This document shows positions 36,004 through 45,668 of a DNA stretch of 64,000 nucleotides, in pieces. The stretch lies in NCBI GenBank assembly GCA_023159155.1, contig JAJNNX010000031.1, positions 1 through 64,000 of the forward strand, given 5' to 3'. Within the stretch, counting starts at the first letter, position 1, and each line of letters starts with the position of its first letter. This DNA is from Ustulina deusta (lineage: Eukaryota > Ascomycota > Sordariomycetes > Xylariales > Xylariaceae). A program made the translations under genes and the position numbers. The notes under the pieces are model-generated. The model saw nothing but the letters and a program-made list of their open reading frames with translations. It had not been told where the DNA came from and ran no database searches.

Positions 36004-36158
36004 TGAAGTTAAAATTTGCATTATCTCATGATCCTCAGGTTCCCCAATGTTAATTATTATAAGTATGCTAGGAAGTGTAGGTTCGGCCTATATCCTAGTA
36101 TAAGGGCAAGTTAAACATTCCCCATGCTAGCACGGCCTATTTACTATTGCCCACTTCA
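36004..36158 (-). mobile_element. LTR of family A, copy 3, shortened
   Basis: On the minus strand it starts TGAAGTGGGCAATAG, contains CCGAACCTACACTTCCTAGC and ends AACTTCA. It is only about 155 bp and lacks the second half of the other copies. Flanking bases do not form a clear duplication. Confidence 0.6.
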
Positions 36159-37171
36159 GTGTACAGCGTTGTCGTGCCAGCAAAGCATAACAACATTATT
36201 CAGGGGCTCCTCCGAAAATGAGCTGTAAATTTCCCATAGCAACCTGCCCTCACTTCTTTCTGTTTATTCCCAAAGCCGCCCCCTTGCATAGTATGTTGCA
36301 CTACAGCCGAATTTATGATTGCAACCTCCCTTGTGAGACATCAAGTTGATGAAAAGGGCTAGGCTGTTCCTGACAGTGTCCGCTGTCTAGATCGGATTAT
36401 CCATTCTTCTGTTCATTCCAACATCGATTCAAGTGAAGGGAGCAGTATGTGGTGCCACCCTCTTGTAGTAGCCGCCAGAAAATCTCGCAAGCGTAATCAC
36501 ACACACAAGGTGAATGCGGGTGCAACACTTTGCTAGCGAGCGTTAACCTATCCGAGTTGACTGGCGCGATGAAAATAATGGATGGACGTGAGTGATGAGA
36601 AGCTCCACTATTACCCGTAGGCGCGTAACACGCTACCTTGGGTGTTGTACAGAAGGTTTACTTGATCCAGAAGGTCTACGCGAGGGTTGTACACGACACT
36701 TTGCCAGCGTACATGCCATCCTCCGGTCGTGGCTGGCCTCTCTTGCCGGTGGCCTTCGTGAGACTCTCGGTGATATTGCCCATTAGGCCAGAATGATTGT
36801 CTAGGGTGGTGTGATTCCATCTCTAGAATAGATACGATAAGGCAGTTCATATTAGCTTGCGTCTGTCGTAGCTTATAGTCAGAACTAATAAAAGTTAACC
36901 ATATATTCTAGTAAGACACAGGTTATCGAATCTAGGCATTAGAGTCTATTCCAAAATCATAATATAGAAAAAGCCAATAATGTCATCAGTAATACTTATA
37001 GCTACAAAGAGAAAGATGCGCTAACAACATGGGCTTTAAGCAACAGCGGTCATTTAGCACAGTCGCGAGCGGTTTTCACGTTAGTTCATTGAATTCAGGC
37101 ACGTATCCAAGGAAATACAACCAATTACATTGCATCTGAACAAGCTATACAACGATCTCTCTTCTCTTAAA
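36159..37171. other. Intergenic region
   Basis: No supported gene. Short open frames near 36592-36850 lack signatures. It includes the 3' flank of the AT-hook gene. Confidence 0.4.
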
Positions 37172-38599
37172 TTAAGAGCCTTTCCTCGTCCCCCGCTTTG
37201 TGGTGGCCAAACGCCGTGCTTTTGAGATTCCTTGAGGTTTTGCCGAGCTTGCCGTTGTTGGATTACCAGCGACAGCCCTCCTTTGCCTTGGTGCTGTCGT
37301 GTCCTGTGCTGAATTGAGCTTTGCCTCCTGCAAGCGTTTGCTTCTCCGTGGTGCGGCCGGCGCAGACGATGATGGCTCACCAGAGCCATTCTGTAATACC
37401 GGCTGACGCCTGGGCCTTCCTCTTCGAGCCTTGGCAACAATGGGAGCGTTGACTAAATCTAGAGGTGCATCTTCTTCTGGTCGATCATCCAGGATCGCCC
37501 CAGAATTGGGTAACGGCGGCTGGGGTGATGGGGACGGTTGCGGCGTGTTCTGTGCGGGACGCTGCGGACCCGGGTCCACAGGCAAAAGGTCTTCAGCCCT
37601 AGCCTGCGCCCAAGGTGAAAATCCGCGGAACATATTACCCGAATATACGCGGGCAGGTTCTTCTCTTGCTTCATGGCCGCGGTCCTCGCGTTGGTTTGGT
37701 GGGTTGAAAATAGGATCGCTGGCGAGGAACTCCTGGAGAGACTGCTCATGCTTCCACCACATGCCCGGAAGTATATCCCATTTCATGTGCCACATGCCCT
37801 GCTTCGTCCATTTGCTCCTAATCGTCTCATAAGCTGTTGTATTGATGTCGGCATGCTCCCCAATCGAGCTGCCACTAAGTCCCTGCTCCTCTTGGATTCG
37901 TTCGCGCTCTCGTGACACCTGCCACAGGAACTGGTGATAAGGTCGAGACGCCTCGCGCTCTCGCTCAAGTACCGCTCGTCTCTCTGCAATCTGTCTCGCA
38001 TCTAGCTTGGCCTTTTGTCGTTTCGCTGGCGGTTCCTTCCGTTTTGGTGCGAAGGGGTTTGATGCGAAGGGGTTTGATGCGAAGGGGTTGGCCTGGCCCT
38101 CGCCTCCAGAATCAGTCTCCGATCCGGGTTCGGATTGGAGCGGCTCCTCGTGCTTCCACCGTCCCCTAGGTTTGTTGTCATTACTCCATTCATCTTTCCA
38201 TATTCCCTGCTCGATCCAACGCTTCTTGACAATTTCGGTTGCGGGTACTTCGAAAACTGGGCCTGGTGACCAGAAACGGTGCGGTACGTCTTGTAGATAT
38301 CTCTCCTTATAGAGTTGTCGGCACTCTTCTTTAATCTGGACAGGAAATTGAGCGGATGGGAATGAGGCTGAATGCTCAATATGTAATTCAATTTCTCGCG
38401 TTCCGCGACTTGGTGCCTCTGAGCTGGGCGCATTGGAGCTTTCAGAGTCCGTCGTGGTCCCGGATTCGCGGGATCGGTATGATGGGGGTGACTCGCTGAA
38501 GCGTCTTCTCATACGATCGAGTAGCTGCGGGTCTTCAACAAGCGCTGCGAGGGAATTGTGCGCTACGAATAGCCCGTTGCCCCGAATTGTGTCGGCCAT
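37172..38599 (-). CDS. AT-hook nuclear-type protein with paired Trp repeats (475 aa)
   Basis: A single exon. The frame is open upstream to 38740, but the start at 38599 has the context GCCATGG and begins MADTIRGN, so I prefer it. Two similar Trp-rich blocks (residues 128-155 and 264-289) share the pattern W-x2-QG-[IM]-W-x3-W-x(5-7)-G-x-WKHE-x2-LQ. Between them lie three tandem NPFA units (171-184, an exact 15-bp DNA repeat) and a basic KRKEPPAKRQK signal. An AT-hook core RGRPRR is at 393-398 in a basic, Pro/Ser-rich C-terminus. This suggests a nuclear DNA-associated protein. NPF motifs can bind EH domains, but here they may be simple repeat expansion. The family is not recognised. Confidence 0.72.
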   Translation of the reverse strand: MADTIRGNGLFVAHNSLAALVEDPQLLDRMRRRFSESPPSYRSRESGTTTDSESSNAPSSEAPSRGTREIELHIEHSASFPSAQFPVQIKEECRQLYKERYLQDVPHRFWSPGPVFEVPATEIVKKRWIEQGIWKDEWSNDNKPRGRWKHEEPLQSEPGSETDSGGEGQANPFASNPFASNPFAPKRKEPPAKRQKAKLDARQIAERRAVLEREREASRPYHQFLWQVSRERERIQEEQGLSGSSIGEHADINTTAYETIRSKWTKQGMWHMKWDILPGMWWKHEQSLQEFLASDPIFNPPNQREDRGHEAREEPARVYSGNMFRGFSPWAQARAEDLLPVDPGPQRPAQNTPQPSPSPQPPLPNSGAILDDRPEEDAPLDLVNAPIVAKARRGRPRRQPVLQNGSGEPSSSAPAAPRRSKRLQEAKLNSAQDTTAPRQRRAVAGNPTTASSAKPQGISKARRLATTKRGTRKGS

Positions 38600-39935
38600 G
38601 GTGGCGCGTGCTATCGTCGAAGTAAACGAAAGGAGAATCGTACTACGAGAAGTCGGTAGATGGTTTGGATAAGTGACGTGAGGTGAAAAAATGTTTTTCT
38701 GTCCTTGTCGGCAGACCCTCGGGGGTTGAAGGTTACACATAAGGGGTTACTGGTGTTTGCTGATTCGTGTTTGCTTATCCCTTCGGCGGTAAATACAAGT
38801 AGCTGATATCAAAGATCCAAAAATGTAGTGTAGGGCTAATATGTCCCTAAAATAGAAAGCTTTGCCAGCAAAGCTCCATTTTAAATACGCTGTAAATCAA
38901 AGTGCAAACACTTTAGTTTTAAAAAAGTTCCTTAAATTGTTAGCATTTTATATTTAATTTATATATAGTTATTTAAAAAGCATAGATAAATATTTAGAAC
39001 TTTAAGAAGTAAATATATAAAATTTATCGCAGAGTAATAAAACGTGCTATATATACCGTTAATCCCATAGATAAATTAACAGCGTTGTTTTTCGTTATAA
39101 AATATAACTTTAATATTAATACTTTTTTTAAGATATATTTATAAGTTTTAATAGCTTGAAATCATTATTTAAAATCTAAAATATATAAGTTCACTATGGC
39201 TTTATATTAAAGTTGTAGTTAATTTATAATAATAAAACTAACCAATAAATAAGCTATAAACATTAAACTTCTATAGAACACTTTAAGGCACCTAGTATCG
39301 TAAGGTAATGTGTATATTGAGGGAGGGTGGGCGTGTTAGGTGGTTCTACGGCCGTAGCCTAGGCAGAAGCGCCTCGTAGAGTAGCCTAAATTAGGGAGGA
39401 AGGCGGACGAATTACGCGATAGATATGAGTTGAAGGTGCCTCGAGAAGTGTGTTGTGGAAGGAAGGGTTGTGCCGTGGGTCACCTGTAGGTCTGTAGAAC
39501 CACTTATTAAAGGGTCCAGTAATAAACTTCTCAAGCCTTGCTTTCCGTGTTTGTGAGGCTTTGCTTTCCAATGAGAATCTGTAATGGCGATCCGATCAGT
39601 TTATGCTGATACGCTCCCTTCCGTCGTGTTTCGGCCGGTCTCTGTTGACCTCGTTAGCAGCTGGCTCTTTGTCACGCAGGGCCACCCGTATGCCACTGCG
39701 CCAACAACCAAAACGTTTGCAATACTCCAATGTGGTAGGAGAATCCGGGCTTCCGTACATATTCCGAGAGTACACACCGTACGCACCAGCATATATGGCA
39801 TGACACTCTTTTAAGCCTTATCTCCCACGAGGATGCTCTCAGTCTTAACTTTCATCTTTTCTTTTCATATTCCAGCATCAGGAGAACCCCATAAGTTTTC
39901 TTTGGAATATACCATCTGCAGTTTTTTTCGGTACA
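38600..39935. other. Intergenic region with a short AT-rich relic
   Basis: About 400 bp near 38880-39290 are AT-rich and RIP-like, probably the stump of a repeat. Around 39490 the bases GTCTGTAGAACCACTTA match a piece of the kinase pseudogene region at 43045. No gene is supported, and open frames at 39584-39814 have no signature. The last 100 bp hold the promoter of the FHA kinase. Confidence 0.5.
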
Positions 39936-41637
39936 ATGCCTCGTCCCTATCCCCACCCTCTTGCTGTGTTTTCCCTCAAACCTCTCAACCAGCGAGCCTG
40001 TGATGTTGTCAACCATCCGGCCAACGACCGTCTGGTCTCGAGGTTGATCGACGGTACCTTAGCTCTTGACGTCGGCCATTTCGTTTCAGAATCAGGCGAC
40101 GCCATGACTCTAGCGACATTAGGACGTAATGCAGACATAATTATACCAGGCGCTAGCATCTCCAAGATCCAATGCTCGTTTGAGATCGACCCAGATACCA
40201 ACGTCGTTATGTTTTACGATAGGTCACACAACTTGTCGAGCCAAGTCTTCGGAGAGGAGAATACACCGTTCGAGTATGGACGCCCTCGCAGAGTGGTCGT
40301 GCGAAACTGCTTCAATACAAAGATCGGCATGGGGGGAGAGCAGAGGCAGCTTGTCTATTTTGAGTTGACGTGGCATTATGACCCAATGCACGCGATGGAA
40401 AAGGTCAAGGACCGCCAATGTGGTGCACTCGAAGTCAACCCTCGTCTAGCACGCACAATTGACGAGGCGGACACCACCGCGCTAACGCGAATGGCGACCA
40501 GACCCCATATAAGCGGACCCGGACAGCCTAAAATGAGATACTCAGCCCTAGGTGCGAAGCTCGGATCTGGGGCATTTGGGACTGTGGAGAAAGTAGTGAA
40601 CGCAGACACCAGCAAGCTCATGGCGCTCAAGCGTGTAAAGCGCCCTTCTGGGGAGGCAGAGGAAATGGCATTATCCAATGTGCTGAAGCGTGAGGTAGAA
40701 AATCTTTCCAGGCTTAGCCATGTAAGTGGAACTCTACTCCTAGAATTGAATTTATGCTCACTCATTCTAGCCACATATTGTGGACTACATCGCGTTCGAA
40801 GGCGGGGGCGAAGTAGACTTCAAGATATTTATGGGGCTGAAAGAGGGGACTTTACAGTCATTGATCGAAAACAACAGCAGCTCTCTCCCCGACAAGGACG
40901 TCGGCTACATCGTTTTCCGTCAGATGCTCCAAGCCATAGATTTCCTAGCGACGGAAGACATCATCCACCGTGACGTAAAGCCGGCGAACATCCTCTACGT
41001 TGTACAATCAAGCCAGTATTGCTTCCAGCTTAGCGATTTCGGTTTGTCCAACAGTCCAAGCATCGCAAGAACCCTTGCAGGCAGTCCACTTTACATGGCT
41101 CCCGAAATTAGCCAAGGGGGGAGACAGACACATAAGGTTGATGTCTGGTCGCTCTGTGCTACTATATTGTGGACGTTGGACGTGGACGAATTTCGCCAGC
41201 GATCAAATGAATACAGGTCATTCGAAGATTGTCACCGTGCGGTTCAATCGAGAGCTCCAAAGGTCCGCTTGATTGAAGAGATGGGGAGGGTTAACCCAGA
41301 AGAGCGTGCTTCTGCGGCTCAGATGCTAATCAAATGCTTCGACGGTGAGGGGCTCAGCACACCTCGGAATCAGGTTCCGGCCCTTGAAGACAATACCGCA
41401 CAAACTGGTGCTGAGCCTCGAACCGCAACAGTAGTTCCCATTCGCAAGCCCAAGAAATTTGTCAGAAAGAGAAGGCTGGCAAAAAGGGCCCCGCAGGTTC
41501 GATTCCGAGTTGGCAAGGCTCGTCATGTTGCGAAACAGCCAAACTCATTCGATCATCCGGCCTCCAAGAAGTGGGCAGAACTGGAAAGTCTGGGAGTTGA
41601 GAATTTGCCGGGAGTGTCACGTGACTACTGGAAATAG
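39936..41637 (+). CDS. FHA-domain Ser/Thr protein kinase (550 aa)
   Basis: Two exons, 39936-40721 and 40771-41637, with a 49-bp intron (GTAAGT donor, CTCAC branch, CTAG acceptor) in phase 0. The N-terminal FHA-like domain (about 55-140) has LATLGRNADI and SISKIQCSFE, where the usual His of the SxxH core is Gln. The kinase domain is complete: GSGAFG (210-215), Lys232 in MALKRVK, Glu253, HRDVKPAN (His328, Asp330), DFG at 351-353 and APE at 372-374. A basic C-terminal tail (KPKKFVRKRR) follows. FHA domains bind phosphothreonine, and the arrangement recalls the checkpoint kinases Rad53/Chk2, but similarity at this level does not prove that role. Degenerate copies lie 0.5-2.7 kb downstream. Confidence 0.88.
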
Positions 41638-42137
41638 TGGGACATTCCACTACTTACCTTAGCGGGGGTCCTAGGAACCTAACAAGGGCATATTCGCTAG
41701 AAATGCTGTATTAGCTGCGTACGGCATATTCGCAGCCCCTACTACCTGTTAGCAACTGCTAAACAGCTAGGTAGATGTCCACGGTCTTACCCGCAAAACA
41801 CACATACACATAGGGCGCGGTTAATTGGTTGGCTAGTTGGGTGGTGTGGCCGAACGCAGTAGTAGTGGTGTATGTGTGTAAAGATGAGGTATGTAAAGTG
41901 TTGGAGAAAGCGAAGTGTGTGTGGAGTTGAGAGCTACCTAAGTTTGAATGGCTAGGTCAGTCTGTATGGCTACCAAAGGCTAAGTGTAGCGAGGAAGTGT
42001 TCGAATTACTTATGTTAACAGCTCGCAATATCTTGTTCGAAAGTATACAGCCATATAAATTGTATAGGTATGTACTTCGAATAAACAAGCCTTGCAGAAA
42101 TGGCAATCCTTGCAGCCCATCGCCGGGTGGACCGGGA
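41638..42137. other. Intergenic region
   Basis: No gene seen. Moderately repetitive GTGTGTG/GTATGTGTG sequence lies near 41840-41930. Confidence 0.4.
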
Positions 42138-42275
42138 TCCACAGCTTGTCTATTTTGAGTTGACGAGGCATTAGGACCCAATGCACGCGATAAAAAAGGT
42201 CAAGAACCGCCAACGTGGCGCACTCGAAGTCAACCCTCGTCTAGCACGCACGATTAACGAAGCGGCCACCAAATG
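42138..42275 (+). pseudogene. Duplicated fragment of the FHA kinase gene
   Basis: About 140 bp match the gene at 40350-40480 closely (start CAGCTTGTCTATTTTGAG, later CGCACTCGAAGTCAACCCTC). Differences include a stop near the beginning (GCATTAGGACC for GCATTATGACC) and ATAAAAAAG for ATGGAAAAG. The fragment is bounded by unrelated sequence and cannot be functional. Confidence 0.75.
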
Positions 42276-43020
42276 GCAACCAGTTAACAAGCCTAGCGCA
42301 AGGGCTATAAGTCTTGTGCTAGCTTGGCGGATCAGAGACCTAGTGCACTTACGTGACTGGATCTGTAGAGGGACCGTGTTGGAGGCACAAAGCTGCCTCT
42401 GCTCTCCCCCAATGCCGATCTACAGCACACTCGAGGGGACTCATGGGGGTTTGGGAACGCATATATTGGGGGAGCATGAGCTGCGATAGGACTGGTTTGG
42501 CCGCGCGGTACGCCGCGAGACGGCCGAATACCGCGAACCAAGCCAGGCCTACCAGCCGCTCAAACTCATGCCCAACTATTATTCATATTTTCCTTTGGCC
42601 ATAGGCCTAACCTAGCCAGCATGCCGCGGGACGGCCGAATACTCGCTGGGTTAGGTTTATGGCTGCAGGTAGGAGGGTGTGCATTTGCCGTACTTCTAGG
42701 TACGCGCTTGGTATGGCCGGCCGGGAGCCTCGAGTCAAACCAAGAACATAACTAGAGATACGCGATATTGGGAAAACTTCCCGTTCACTTTGCGTGCCTG
42801 TTTGCAGAAAAAAAAACTAATATCCTATGTAATCTAAACCAAAATTCTCGCGCTGCCCGTCGTAGGCACGGCCGCAAAAAAGGTAGTAAAGAAGAGAAAA
42901 ACCTCGGACACGCGCTGCAAACTGTGGAGTTGGGGAATGGAACTCATAGAAAGCACCCATGTCCTTCGGGACCCATAGCAAAAAGACAATCTACTATGGC
43001 ACAAAACCCTTTATAAGGGG
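42276..43020. other. Intergenic region
   Basis: No supported gene. It is ordinary in composition, with CGCGG/GGCCGAATAC short repeats near 42505 and 42625. Confidence 0.4.
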
Positions 43021-43504
43021 TTAGAGGTCCGTGCATAGGTCAGGTCTGTAGAACCACTTAAGTAACAACATTTCCCCCATCATGATTCTGTCGATTCCAG
43101 CATACAGCCAGCCCTCTGCTGGCCTATCGTCCCCTACAAAAAATTCGATGATATTGTTGGAGACTGCCAGTGAGTAGCTCCTCAGGATAAGCCTGCCGGT
43201 GTCTGCGTCTAGTACTTTCCCCACACTCCCAAATGCCCCAGATCCGAGCTTCTCGCCTAGGGCTAAGTATCTCATTGTAGGCTGTCCGGGTCCGCTTGTA
43301 TGGGGTCTGGGTGTTGGCGCCCTAGTGTCGGCCTCGTTAACTCAAAATAGACAAGCTGCCTCTGCTCTCCCCCTATGCCGATCTTTGTATTGAAGCGGTT
43401 TCGCACAATAATTACTTTGCGAGGGCGTCCATACTCGAACGGTATATTGTTTTCTCCGAAGACTTGGGTTGACAGGTTGTGTAACTTAACATAACAACAT
43501 TGGT

Positions 43505-44216
43505 CAGCGTTCCAACCAAGCAAAACAAGTCAAACAATGCACCTTTGACTTAATTTGACTGATTTGAGCCCAGTTTTAGGCTTGTTTGACTGACTAGGCT
43601 GCCTTCTTTGATTGACCAATTAATTTAAGTAAATTCAGCAGCCATTATTGCTGTGAATTGCAGCCCAAAGACCTTTAGAATTGTTGCAGTATTCGGTGCC
43701 GAATACAAATATCTGGTTATTTTTATAATAAATACGAAGTGCGCAGCGTTGTTAATAGCTAAAGATGATGCGTTAAAGGTAAGTAGTTGTTAAGATTAGG
43801 TGTAGAGTTTAGAAATGGGTGGCGAGGCTAAAAAGATGTTGTATTGTCAATGGAGGGTCTGCAGCGTAAGCCTACCAGCTAAATACAGTGGGAATCCGAC
43901 TGTGCCTTCCCCAACCTTTACGCTACCAGTACCTGCCCACTACCTTAGGTAGGTTAGCTAGGCTAGGTGGGTACGGCTCCTGATTAGTGGATGTATGAAG
44001 AGGCTTAACAAACCTTTCAACAGCCCTTCAACATGACCATTTTTCATTAAAAATACCCTGTAAAAAAAAATATACCTATAAATACTTACAATGAATTACA
44101 ATTAATCTGAATAATTAATTTGTTTCCAATTAAAATGAAAAGAGGCTTGTTTTGTTGTGATTGGTCAAGTTAATTGTCAATCAGTCAAAGTATTACTTTG
44201 CCTGGTTGGAACGCTG
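43505..44216. mobile_element. Non-autonomous hAT-like transposon (712 bp)
   Basis: Ends are inverted repeats starting CAGCGTTCCAACC, about 20 bp with two or three mismatches. The 8-bp flanks are ACATTGGT (43497-43504) and ACGTTGGT (44217-44224), which differ by one transition. In the intact kinase gene the same site is present once (ACCAACGT on its own strand), proving precise insertion. An 8-bp duplication with CAGNG ends is diagnostic of the hAT superfamily. There is no transposase frame. It carries the dispersed repeat copy at 43825-43945. Confidence 0.88.
43825..43945 (+). repeat. Dispersed repeat, copy 3 (uninterrupted)
   Basis: Core AAAAAGATGTTGTATTGTC and tail CTTTACGCTACCAGTACCTG. 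This copy lacks the TIR transposon present in the 33.6-kb copy, so it supplies the empty site: TACGC-TA-CCAG. Confidence 0.72.
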
Positions 44217-44251
44217 ACGTTGGTATCTGGGTCGATCTCAAACAAGCATTG

Positions 44252-44309
44252 TGATGAAAACAAAATCTACAGCTCTAGCGCCTCTTGACACTAAAGCAGT
44301 ATTTCAGCA
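44252..44309 (+). mobile_element. 58-bp mini-inverted-repeat unit, copy 2
   Basis: Same 58-bp unit as 14060-14117 in the opposite orientation, with two transitions. It interrupts the kinase pseudogene. Flanks are CATTG (44247-44251) and TATTG (44310-44314), and the intact kinase gene has the single CATTG (CAATG on its coding strand near 40171). This supports a 5-bp target duplication with one later transition. Confidence 0.75.
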
Positions 44310-44385
44310 TATTGGGCGTTGGAGATGCAGCTAGCGCCTGGTATAATTATGTCTGCATTGCGTCCTAATGTCACTACCTACGCGG

Positions 44386-45668
44386 GCGGCGGTTCCCGCG
44401 TTCGCGTATAAAATCGATTTTCTTCGATTGCCTAGCAAGGCAATCGCAACTATACATTACGACCTTTACAATTACAGACCGCACTAATAATTACCAGAAA
44501 ACAAAATTATTGCTAGCAGTCTATAGAATTACTTTAGGCTAGAATTCTTACCAGTTGTATTATTAGGTCAACTATAGTAATACCTCGTATAAGCAATTAT
44601 AAAGGAATACTTCCGACAGCATTTCCTAGGTAGGTATATGTTGCCAGCCAGAAACTTAGATATTATACTTGCTAGGAAACCCCCCCGCCCGCTTAGGTAG
44701 AGTCGTGATACTTGAGTTCTCATCCTCCCCCCCGCGCCAAAACCCACCCTCCATAGCATAATAATTCTCAACATCTTATCTCACAACATCAAAAAAAGGA
44801 AGTGTAAGTTGAAGGCATTTAGTATTATATTTATAGTATATCATGGTTGTCGCACCTTGACCCCAAGTGATTCTCCCTCAAGTTTAACAGTAATTACCTT
44901 TCTCAGCCACAGTGAGAAGCCTCGAACTCGGCAATGGCCGCTAGAACCCCTGTGCATTTATCTACCCAACGACAGCCCATCATGGCGGAAGGCCGGAACG
45001 AACCAGACGAAGGCCGCGGCATACATGGTTTGTTAGAGACGCGTCTCGTATCTTTGCTCATGTCGAAGTACTAGTACGGTGGGGACGCGACCCCTGCGAC
45101 CAGCAATAGCCATGATCATGTCATTGGGAATAAAACGGTAGGTAATTCATTGTTCTCAGGCGCAATGTGCTCGGGTGTCAAGGAAACGATAGGGCATTAG
45201 TTGGGTTATGATGGACTTAGGTTTACGGCTATCGTATTACCCTGGGCAAATAATATGAGTTATGATGATCGTAGTCAGAATGTGCCCCTGTCAACAGTAT
45301 GTATGAATTGACGATGTCGTTGTTTACCACAACGCTAACACAGCTAGGTATTAACCCATTCAGTTCTCTATGTCATTCCGGCCAAATGGGTAAAACTAAC
45401 CTCCAAGTGCCATGTCGTTTAGTTCATGAAAAAAATTGTATATCTCTGAAGGCATCTCATCATTAACCCAACCCAGACTCCTAACAAGTGCAATGTAGTT
45501 AAACAACAGCGCAAGTCGTTATTACTCTGTTCAAGATCGCCATGTCATGCCATGCCATTACTCTGCTCCAGAATGTCAAAGCACCTGGACCGGCAAGTGA
45601 AACACGTTGCTAATCCTCAGTTTTAAGCCACCGAAAGCAAAGCTGCTCAAGAAAAATCAACGCCCTGC
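44386..45668. other. Intergenic region
   Basis: No gene is supported. Around 44390-44460 short GC-rich inverted sequences (GCGGGCGG, CGAAGAAAATCG) appear. The region includes the 3' flank of the coiled-coil gene. Confidence 0.4.

Larger units (their letters stand above)
43021..44385 (-). pseudogene. Second copy of the FHA kinase gene, fragmented
   Basis: On the minus strand the front half of the FHA kinase can be followed in order. LGRNADIIIPGAS-coding bases are near 44370-44330, FEIDPDTN near 44245-44218, then NLSTQVFGE and YGRPRKV near 43480-43420, EQRQLVYFELT near 43370-43340, and the P-loop LGSGAFGSVGKV near 43250-43205. Two insertions interrupt it (43505-44216 and 44252-44309). After the P-loop the sequence departs from the kinase into a tail reading GDDRPAEGWLYAGIDR, which recurs in altered form at 32755-32840. 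The catalytic half is missing, so it is a pseudogene. Confidence 0.82.

Noticed and set aside
37431..38672. Plus-strand open frames opposite the AT-hook gene
   Set aside because: They overlap a well-structured minus-strand protein and have shadow-like composition.
41490..41515. tRNA-like GGTTCGATTCC box
   Set aside because: It is inside the kinase coding region and no cloverleaf can be drawn around it.
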